A stretch of 26,887 nucleotides of DNA from Haplomitrium mnioides (taxonomy: Eukaryota; Marchantiophyta; Haplomitriopsida; Calobryales): the NCBI GenBank assembly GCA_049999725.1, contig JBNGIS010016955.1, forward strand, positions 1 through 26,887. Reading direction: 5' to 3'. This document shows, piece by piece, positions 20,321 through 26,887 of this stretch. The notes beneath the pieces are model-generated. The model did no database searches. It had not been told where the DNA came from and saw only the letters and a list, made by a program, of their open reading frames with translations. Positions within the stretch are counted from its first letter, which is position 1; each line of letters starts with the position of its first letter. The translations under genes were made by a program, and so were the position numbers.

Positions 20321-21530
20321 TACAAGGAAATATTATCATAATAGACCTCAACCTATGTATTAGAGCCCCAGTCACAGCTACCCCAACCAGAGACCTTACA
20401 GCAATTGGTTTGGGGATCTGGGCCAACACTCTAACTCGTATTATGCTCCACATCAACTCCAATATAGACTGCAACATAACTACCAGTCCTATCAACATAA
20501 CCAACTCTCGTATTTGCAACAACAAGCTCGTTACAATCAATAAAACTACCACCAGGCTTTGCAATATCAACATCCTAGTACTTATGCGCAACCTCAATAT
20601 TAGCAACCGCATCAATATCAATCCACTCAGCATCAAAATCAGAATTCTGCATCAAGGTATGCTCCCCCACCACCGCATATCATATATTACCATACGCAAC
20701 CAAATCAGGCTGCTATAGCTCAACCATCTTAGCAACTAGCCTTGGCAATTGTGCCTCAACCTCAATTATTAGGCACCTCGCAAGCAACTCCAGTTCTTCT
20801 CCTTCTTTCTACCTCTAGCACTTGTCCACCTTAGAATGTTCGGCAAGTTCAGGTGGTCTCAATCAATGTTACCTTACAATCTAGGGGCCTAGTTACCCAC
20901 ACTTGTTGCACGTCTTTGTTTTGAAGAACCACGGGCAGTGACTTCTCCACTAGCACGAGTGCCAATGCTTCACTTTACCAGGGATTCAGACCCAAACAAC
21001 ATTTGTGCTGATCTCCCTTTCAAAATTCCAGCACACACCTTAGTGGATCCTATTGCTTCTCTTCCTGTTCAACCAAACTAGAATGCTTCTTCTTCTACCA
21101 GACAAGACCATAGTGCTCCATCTGAAGTTCTGACTCTCCCTACCAAGAAGATTGTCAAAGGGATTTCTATGAGGCGACATAAGTGGAAGGCTCTTCTCTT
21201 GTCTATGTATAACATCCCACTATAGGTCATATTTGCAGATGTGGCTCAATAGCAAGCCCACATTTCCATTGGCCATCTTTTACGCCTCTATGCGCCCTCC
21301 ACAAACTCTCTTAGATCAGCCTTAGTCCTAGTTAGGAAGAAAGCATAGTCCATATGTTTTGTAACGGGTAGCAAGCTCAAGGTAATTAAATGGCTCACAC
21401 CTTCTGAGCTTCCAATCCAAAACCCCCCTTCTTCTTCTTCTTCTTCTTCTCCTTCCATCCCTCTCATTTCGGTCTTTGATTCCCCTCCAGCTGCAGAGCC
21501 ACCCACCGAAGAGGATTCCTTATCAGTCGT
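20321..21530 (+). pseudogene. E2 long Gln/Pro/Ser-rich linker between gag and protease
   Basis: After the zinc knuckle, one frame can be followed for about 1.2 kb (HNYQSYQHNQLSYLQQQA, YAPPPPHIIYYH and so on). It is rich in Gln, Asn, Tyr and Pro and is broken almost only by TAG/TAA codons in Gln-rich context. Near its end a Ser run is coded by a (TTC)n microsatellite at about 21427-21450, read as TCT. Low-complexity linkers occur in gag C-termini, but this one is long. Confidence 0.5.
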
Positions 21531-21534
21531 TCAT

Positions 21535-21900
21535 ATGGAGTTACATGACCCTAAGACACCAACAATTGTTGTCCTCATTGATGGCATCATGATTCTAGCT
21601 GCACACTTGGACACTAGTTCCATTGTCAACATCATGAAAAACGGAAGATACTATAAGCTCCATTGGATATCCAACCAATGGTTTACAGAAAACATCCCTT
21701 GTCTTCCTCCTAGTTGATGGGAGTGATATTCTGCCCTTTGGTGCTCTCATAAATATGCCAACTCTCTTTGCGGACCAAGATTACTTGGTTCATTTCCTAT
21801 TCCTACATATTATACAAAAGAACCAATATCCCTTGCTCCTTGGGCATTTATGGCTTAAACAAAACAACGCACAACTAGATTTTGCGGATGGAACTCTAGC
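21535..21900 (+). pseudogene. E2 protease domain, active-site glycine lost
   Basis: The active-site segment AHLDTSSIVNIM has D-T-S-S at 21610-21621 where retropepsins have D-T/S-G-A/S. The Asp is kept; glycine is Ser, a single G-to-A change. A frameshift follows, and the late motif LLGHLWLKQNN (21836-21868) corresponds to the usual I-L-G-R-P-W-L. The domain is in its normal place before RT. Confidence 0.75.
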
Positions 21901-22180
21901 CATTGGACCTCCATGCTAGCAAGTTGTCCTCTTGATGAATACCCAAACCCCTTCTCCTTCCTCTCAATCTCTAGAGAAGGAGTTTACAGATTTATCTTTG
22001 GTTAATACCACATCTAGATTCTTTGTTCTAGAAACTAACAAGGATGACTTTGATCTTTTTGGAAATGCTTTTCTTACATGTAACTTTCTGGAAGTGCAGT
22101 TCAAGGACATACCGGTCCTTCCAACAGAGCATAAAAGCTTTAAAGTATATGAGGGTGTTTTTGAGGCCTAAGAACCAGCC

Positions 22181-23010
22181 TTGTTGCAGTTGATTCACAA
22201 GTATATTGATGTCTCTGCTTGGGAGTATGATGAAATAACAAGAATCCCAACATTTGTATATCAATACCAAATCAAGGATAGACCCGATGCTTTCCCTATT
22301 CAGAAGCGTCATTATAGGCTGAATCTTAAATACACAAATCTAGTTCAGAAGGGCACTACCAAAATGCTACATGTTTGTATTATTTCCCATATAAGACTCA
22401 CAAATTGGGTCTCATCTATTGTGGTAGTCCTAAAACCAAATAGGTTGGTTAGAGTCTGTGGGAATTTTAAGGCCTTAAATGCTGCCACTATACTTGAATA
22501 CTTATCTATACCATTCGTAGACACAATTTAGGATAATGTAGCCAAAAAAATGCTACAATTTCCTGCTTGGTTTTTTGGGATATAATCAAATTGAGATTCA
22601 TCCGAATTCTCGACATCTGGCCACTGTTACTACTCTTTGAGGGTGTTACTCATACAACAATTTGGTATTTGGCCTTTGCAATGCCCCAAGCATCTTCTAG
22701 TAGGTCATGCTTATGGCATTTGAGTCTCTTCTCTAGGGACCAAAGAAGTGAATTAAGATTTATGGATGATTTTACAGTGTATAACACTGTAGACCAACAT
22801 CTTCCTAAGCTAGAACTTCCATTCACTTGTTGCTAGACCTATGGTATATACTTAAATCCAAAAAGTGTAAATTCCTAGCACCGATAGGTTTACTTATGGG
22901 ACATATCATCTCTGAAAAAGGTTTACATTACTTATAGGATATATCATCTCTGAAAAAGGTTTACATCCATATCCAGCAAAGGTAGGCATTGTTCTCTCCT
23001 TTCCCCCACC
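22181..23010 (+). pseudogene. E2 reverse transcriptase, frameshifted
   Basis: The open part 22181-22531 reads LIHKYIDVSAWEYDE, a finger region, NWVSSIVVVLKPN and VRVCGNFKALNAAT, the last being the N-terminal RT block before the first palm Asp. After a stop the palm continues in another frame (GYNQIEIHPNSRHLATV, then FGLCNAP). The active-site box is FMDDFTVY, with F-M-D-D at 22759-22770 and both Asp residues kept. The thumb (LNPKKCKFLAP) is broken by a 38-bp tandem duplication at 22890-22965. There is no possibility of function. Confidence 0.9.
22890..22965 (+). repeat. 38-bp tandem duplication in E2 RT
   Basis: Two adjacent 38-bp units (22890-22927 and 22928-22965) differ at two positions, G to A and C to T. 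The length is not a multiple of three, so the duplication shifts the frame. It must have arisen after the element stopped needing RT, and the two differences then give a relative age. Confidence 0.95.
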
Positions 23011-23139
23011 TACCATTGTCAAGCAATTACATCATTTTTTGGGGAAATCAGTATACTATCAAAGATATTGCTTAAATAATGCCAAGATAACTGCTCCACT
23101 CTATCAATTGACAAAGCATATAGCCCCTTTTGTATGGTA

Positions 23140-23570
23140 TGAGGAATGCCAATAGGCCTTTTAGGCCTTGAAGTTTGTGCTGGTCTCCTTGCCTTTCCTA
23201 TCTCTTATCAACTAGTCTCTTCCTTTTTTGGTCATCATGGACACTTCTTCTACTACCACGTGGCGCAGTACTAGCACAAGTTCAAGATGACAAGGAATGT
23301 CCTATTTATTATGATGGATGCCAGCTCAGTTTGGTTGAGAAAAATTATAATGTAACTACATGCAAGGCTCTTGGACTCATTTATGTAGTCCAAAAATTTC
23401 GACATTATCTTCTGGGCTATCCTTCCACTTTCGTTGTAGATTATGACTTTTTAAAAGTATATTATTAACAAACATAATCTTAATGGTCGTTTGGCTTGAT
23501 GGGTTCTTCTTCTTCAAGAGTTTAATTTCCAATTACAGGTATAACTAGGAGCTAAGCATGGGAATTGTGA
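23140..23570 (+). pseudogene. E2 RNase H domain, broken
   Basis: Recognised by AQVQDDKECPIYYDGCQLS, VEKNYNVTTCKALGLIYVVQKFRHYLLG and FVVDYDFLK. These match the family's pattern of an I-Y-Y-A-S-R-x-L block, E-K-N-Y-x-x-x-E-x-E-x-L, and D-H-x-A-L. The second block has Cys-Lys where the catalytic Glu is expected. A further piece, in shifted frame, corresponds to the post-RNase H tether that precedes integrase (about 23470-23570). Confidence 0.85.
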
Positions 23571-23639
23571 TCTCTTATCTTGTGTTCCAAGAACTCTTGA
23601 TCCAAACTCCTTGGATGATAGCTTTCCATACTTATGGGT

Positions 23640-24348
23640 TTCTCACGTATCCACTTTGCTGATTGTAGATGTCAGCTTTGACCCATCTTATATAAAATTG
23701 GTTGTCCATCCTTGGGACAGCCATCTCATTGCCTACCTCACTAGTGGCACTCTTTCTTTACATATCAAGTTTGATCAGCGTCAAGCTTTCACAAGATGTG
23801 CTGCCCCTTATACTATTCTTTTGGGTGTTCTATATAGAATAGACATGGATGGAGCCTTGAGAAGATGTCTAATCCCTCCTCATATAATGCAAGTTTTGCA
23901 AGTTGCCACACCTCTATGTGTGGAGGACATTTTGTGGGCAAGATTGCCAATAGAAAAGTGCTTTGCTCTAGATATTGGTGCCCAACCTTATTTGTTGATT
24001 CCCACAAATTTGCCCATACTTGTGATGCGTGCTATAGAATAGGAAAGCCTAAACATGATCTAGAGATGCCATTGGTGCCTATCCTACCATTATCTGCCTT
24101 TGAGAAATAAGGGCTGAACTTCATAGGTTCCATTGCCCCACCATCTCGCTCATGACAAAGTCAATATATCTTGGCAAAAATTGACTATATTACAAAATAA
24201 GTGGAAGCCATTGCACTTCATGTCGATAATGCTATTATATCAGTTGTTTTTTTTTGTGTTCCCATATTTTAACTAGATATGGCTGTCTTTTAGAGTTGGT
24301 TAGTGACGCGGCAATTATTTTTTGAATGAGGTCATTGAAGCTTTTACA
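23640..24348 (+). pseudogene. E2 integrase, truncated in the catalytic core
   Basis: The lead-in YTILLGVLYRIDMDGALRRCL (23805-23870) is typical of the stretch before the zinc finger. The HHCC module is in another frame at 23907-24032 (CHTSMCGGHF, then CDAC), followed by GKPKHDLEMPLVPILPLS. The core starts with GLNFIGSIAPPSRS and KIDYITK, with the first Asp at 24183-24185, and reaches LVSDAA with the second Asp at 24305-24307. Sequence after about 24348 no longer matches. The catalytic Glu region and everything after it is missing. Confidence 0.88.
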
Positions 24349-24738
24349 ACAATAGCCGCTACTTTGAACCTAGAACCGCTACTGAGTTCTTGTTTCACTT
24401 GGTAGTCAAAAGTTTTTTCTTCAGTGATTTGGCATTTAAAAACATCAATTTTATGTTTGTAATCTTTTTTTCATAAAAAAATCATTTTTATAAATATAAA
24501 TTGCATATTTTACATTGAGATTATATTTCAAAAATTTTATTATAATTAATACCCTAGAAAACAAGAATTTTGGTTATTTAAATATTTTATTAAAACTTCA
24601 CACTATTGTCAATACATTAAATTCATCAAAAATAAAATAAAACATATATCTTTTTTATGAAAAAAAATTACAAGCAAACGTAAATGTCTAGTTGGGTACG
24701 GACTTTGAGCCAGACTTTGAGCATCGTAGCTAATAACT
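24349..24738. other. AT-rich spacer after the E2 break
   Basis: No gene seen. The break in E2 is followed by two copies of CCGCTACT (24357-24364 and 24378-24385) and then very AT-rich sequence leading to the 37-bp array. Confidence 0.5.
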
Positions 24739-25070
24739 CCTATGCAAGCATAGACTCCAAACTAGAACCTTAAAGCCTATGCACGCATAGACCTCAAACG
24801 AGAATCCTAAAGCATGTGCGTGCTTAGACTCTAAATAAGAACAATGAAGCTATGCACGCATGGACTTTGAACTAGAATCCTAGAGCCATTGCACGCCAAG
24901 ATTCTAAACAAGAACCCTACAGCCTATGCACGCATAGACATTGAACAAGAACCATTTAGCTTATGGGTGCATGGACTCTGAACAATAACATAACAACTTA
25001 TGTACGCATGGAATCCAAACAAGAACTAGAAAGCCTTAATATGTATAGACACTAAAAAATGCGCAAAGAC
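24739..25070. repeat. Nine-unit array, 37-bp period, on a TATGCACGCATAGAC core
   Basis: Units begin at 24739, 24776, 24813, 24850, 24886, 24923, 24960, 24997 and 25034, so the period is 37 bp with a single 36-bp step. Each unit has a near-palindromic core (consensus CTATGCACGCATAGACT) followed by a tail like CAAACTAGAACCCTAAAG. Cores differ mostly at CpG/CpA/TpG positions. The core is the same motif found in repeat tails A and B, but period and spacer differ. The array lies 0.37-0.70 kb downstream of the methyltransferase fossil's stop codon (minus-strand direction). Confidence 0.93.
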
Positions 25071-25441
25071 TCCAAATCATCCTTAGATTAGCAATTGACT
25101 TCAAACCATTCTTAGACTATCAATTGAGTCAAACTATTCTTAGATGCACCAAACTGAATCGTGATGAAAAGACTTGAAATAGATTGAGAGAGCAACAAGA
25201 TGAAACTTTGGCAAATAAAAATTTGGAAAAAATAAACTTGATTAATAATACAAATTGTTCAAACAGATCCTTAGACTCTATCCTCTTTGAGAGGAGCTGT
25301 CTCATCTAAATCCACAGGCTCAACATCTACAACCACAAGAGAGTCCTGTCGAGACTTTCCAGTCCTCGATATTACAATAGAGTCACCAAAAGCACCTGCA
25401 GTACCACGAGGAACATGTTCATTGTGCTATACAAAAACCAT
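25071..25441. other. Spacer between the array and the methyltransferase fossil
   Basis: Contains three decaying copies of a CTTAGA...AATTGA...CAAAC phrase (about 25080-25150) and then AT-rich sequence. It would be the 3' untranslated region of the methyltransferase gene. The plus-strand open frame 25287-25493 is antisense and not believed. Confidence 0.45.
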
Positions 25442-26547
25442 CTATGACTCAGTCACATCGGATGGCAAGGAAGCCATCGTCAAAACCCTCTGAGGAATAT
25501 AAATGGATTGATGTCTATTATATTCCATGGTGATGCAATTTTGCATCAACTTTAAAGCACATATAAGGCATGTGCCAGACCCAGAGCAGAGATCTAGAAT
25601 CCAATCATGCACTGTTGATAAATGATCAATGAAAAATTTATAAAAAGCATGTAGCTTCTGATAAACATTGACAGAAGCATTATCTTTTAGATGTTTAAGT
25701 TTTGCCAAAACTGTAGGACAACTAAAAACACTACGTATAATCTGCCTAGGAAGTCCGGTCGAAGAAGCAGGCTGTAAATTAAAAAGCCGCATGCTCCTCT
25801 TACCTTCTTTAGTCCAATAGCCCAACATCTAATATTTGTGGGCATGTGCAATTTTGGGACCACCAGAATAATGAATGTTGCTTTTGTCCATGTAAAAGAA
25901 AAACAAACAAATCAACTAATATAAACAAAATGCAAGAGAAGTATTAAAAAAAAAGACATCATAAACAAAAAATAAATAAAAGAAAAACTTACCAGATGTT
26001 ATGGTCGATCACACAACATACTTCAAAAAGGGCATTCTTGACAATACCAAATTGCTGCGACGAATGAATGATCACAAAAGACCAAAAGTCCAAAGTTTTA
26101 ACTGTTGCAAAAGATGATACCATGTCAAAAATGTCATCTTTTGAAAAAATTTCCGAGTCATCATGCTTACATTCCTTAAGGTTGTATCCATAAGGAATAT
26201 CAGCAATAGCTAAAGTGAAACACCTAGGTTTCACAAAGCCCTTGAATTGTCGAGCATGGGCCTCCCCGTGGACTTGATAAAATGCCACGTTAAGACCATC
26301 GATATAGGACATTAATTCATCTTCCTCATCTCTCACAACTCATTCAGTTGTGAGAGATGCAGTACCGCTTTGCTGCCGTGCTTTCCACTCTCTGGCCTTT
26401 TGGCAGTAGAGAAGAAAAGCAAGAGTATAGGAGACCAACGTGGGAGGCTGGTCTTAATCTTCAAGGGCTTCCTCGACCCTAGATTTTTTCCAACCTTTCG
26501 CAATTGCTGTCAATTTCTTTGCTAGCTGTCGTTTAAAAGTTTTGCCC
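25442..26547 (-). pseudogene. Beta-class DNA amino-methyltransferase fossil, two exons
   Basis: An enzyme of this class transfers a methyl group from S-adenosylmethionine to the amino group of adenine (N6) or cytosine (N4) in DNA. Motif order is IV, X, I, as in the beta class. Motif IV is ADIPYG (26187-26204; usual D-P-P-Y, here with Ile for the first Pro). Motif X is NVYQKLHAFYKFFI from 25669 downward (usual N-P-x-Q-K-P). Motif I is ILDLCSGSGT (25571-25600), the cofactor-binding loop, followed by CALKLMQNCITMEYN with the acidic residue of motif II. A 5' exon, 26547-25993, ends at a good donor (TG/GTAAGT). The 3' exon starts near 25890; the best acceptor is AAAAG before CAACATTCATT. A possible acceptor for a further upstream intron is TTTTTGTGCAAG at 26548. 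Stops TAA 26454-26456, TGA 26340-26342 and TAG 25829-25831 break it; each could come from a Gln or Arg codon by one C-to-T change. The N-terminus is outside or unrecognised. Confidence 0.75.
25891..25992 (-). other. Probable intron between methyltransferase motifs IV and X
   Basis: On the minus strand the 5' exon runs to ...AACATCTG and then GTAAGTTTTTCT, a good donor. The segment to about 25891 is T-rich, with pyrimidine runs (TTTGTTTGTTTTTCTTTT), as plant introns are. Coding similarity resumes with NIHYSGGPKIAHAHKY. A canonical acceptor AG directly after the pyrimidine run is missing (CATG is there instead), so either a later AG was used or the site is mutated. Confidence 0.55.
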
Positions 26548-26611
26548 CTTGCACAAAAATCAAACAAAAAACATTAAAGAGTGATAAAAGAACATTTTAA
26601 GGTAGAGAATG

Positions 26612-26832
26612 ACAAAGACTTCCATGCACGTATGGACATCGAAGTCCATACGTGCATGGACGTCGAAGTAAATTTCTCGCCTGGACTTCAAAGTCTAGGC
26701 GCACTTGAACTTTTAAGGTCTCTAATTACTTGAACATCAAAATCCATGCACGTATGGACAACGCAATCCATGCGCGCAAAGACTTTGCCTTACCTGCCCG
26801 CTTGGATTGCGAAGTCCATGCACGCATGGACC
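26612..26832. repeat. Array of TCCATGCACGTATGGA-type palindromes
   Basis: Copies occur at 26621, 26644, 26742, 26767 and 26815, with degenerate ones between (for example CTGGACTTCAAAGTCTAGG near 26681). Spacers often read TCGAAG or GCGAAG. Copies at 26621-26660 form a perfect inverted pair, and 26814-26831 is a palindrome with 8-bp arms and a 2-bp centre. The core is close to the TATGCACGCATA core of the 37-bp array. It lies in the presumed intron upstream of the methyltransferase exon. Confidence 0.85.
26621..26660. repeat. Perfect 17-bp inverted repeat with a 6-bp loop
   Basis: TCCATGCACGTATGGAC (26621-26637), spacer ATCGAA (26638-26643), GTCCATACGTGCATGGA (26644-26660). The arms match without a mismatch, and each arm is itself nearly palindromic, so single-stranded DNA or RNA could fold as one long hairpin or as two small ones. 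Confidence 0.97.
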
Positions 26833-26887
26833 ATAAAATTTTTAAACCAAAGAACAATTTACAAAATATTCAATGCAAATACAAATA

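Larger units (their letters stand above)
19159..24348 (+). mobile_element. E2: 3'-truncated, heavily mutated Ty3/gypsy element
   Basis: The domains run gag, zinc knuckles, long Gln-rich region, protease, RT, RNase H, integrase zinc finger and integrase core, all on the plus strand over 5.2 kb. RT and integrase wording (for example FAW/SAWEYDE before RT, CGGHF and PLVPILPLSAFEK in integrase) resembles the plant non-chromodomain gypsy group that includes Tat and Athila elements, so it is a different lineage from E1. It has far more stops and frameshifts than E1, hence is probably older. Similarity stops abruptly around 24348, between the second catalytic Asp and the place where the catalytic Glu should be. 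No 3' LTR follows. Confidence 0.87.

Noticed and set aside
20277-20718. Open frames of 119 codons (minus) and 102 codons (plus)
   Set aside because: Both are shadow frames of the E2 Gln-rich linker. Repetitive CAA/CAG sequence gives long Leu- and Ile/Asn-rich readings in other frames.
19159-21530. Alternative genetic code with TAG/TAA read as Gln
   Set aside because: Many stops replace Gln in E2, but elsewhere stops also replace Arg and Trp, frameshifts are frequent, and ordinary CAA/CAG codons remain in number. Decay by C-to-T change explains all of it.
24739-25070. CRISPR-like array
   Set aside because: The 37-bp spacing is regular, but units are tandem copies without unique spacers and the context is a plant genome.
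25287-25493. Plus-strand open frame of 68 codons
   Set aside because: It is antisense to the end of the methyltransferase fossil and shows no family resemblance.
1-26887. tRNA, rRNA or other structural RNA genes
   Set aside because: None recognised by eye. The only tRNA-related sequence is the E1 primer binding site.

Overview
The window looks like intergenic nuclear DNA from a large, repeat-rich land-plant genome. It is AT-rich and contains no intact gene. Nearly everything recognisable is decayed mobile-element coding sequence. A plant origin is supported by a chromodomain-bearing Ty3/gypsy element primed by initiator tRNA-Met, a second gypsy element with plant-type domain order, and a shard resembling the first EF-hand of a calcium-dependent protein kinase. 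The age and degeneracy of the elements would suit a gymnosperm or fern better than a small angiosperm genome, but the sequence does not settle this. A 10-N run at 14902-14911 marks an assembly gap.

Layout. 1-1095: AT-rich, no gene seen. 1096-5860: two head-to-tail copies (A and B) of one repeat family. Copy A keeps only the last codons of a protein and its long non-coding tail. Copy B keeps about 1.4 kb of a broken transposase-like gene (2985-4398) followed by the same tail. Both tails carry a CpG-containing palindrome, consensus near TATGCGCGCATAGACTTT. 6198-12348: a structurally complete but dead chromovirus (E1, minus strand) with both LTRs, primer binding site, polypurine tract, gag, protease, RT, RNase H, integrase and chromodomain. 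E1 sits inside or next to an older gypsy gag-protease remnant (E3, 12349-13680, plus strand) that contains three 78-bp tandem repeats.

13680-19158 is mostly unassigned. It includes a more GC-rich patch around the N gap with the EF-hand shard (15050-15136). 19159-24348 is a third gypsy element (E2, plus strand), frameshifted throughout and cut off inside the integrase core. 24739-25070 is a nine-unit array with a 37-bp period built on the same palindrome. 25442-26547 (minus strand) is a two-exon fossil of a bacterial-type beta-class DNA amino-methyltransferase (N6-adenine or N4-cytosine type). 26612-26832, in its presumed upstream intron, holds a third array of the related motif TCCATGCACGTATGGA, with a perfect 17-bp inverted repeat.

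The most interesting feature is this recurring palindrome. It lies 0.4-0.7 kb downstream of the stop codons of copies A and B and of the methyltransferase fossil, and again in the latter's intron. That raises the possibility, not proven here, of an undescribed plant transposon group that pairs a transposase-like protein, a DNA amino-methyltransferase and dedicated CpG-rich repeat arrays. Most in-frame stops in the recognisable coding remnants can be explained by C-to-T change (Gln, Arg or Trp codons), as expected for long-methylated DNA.
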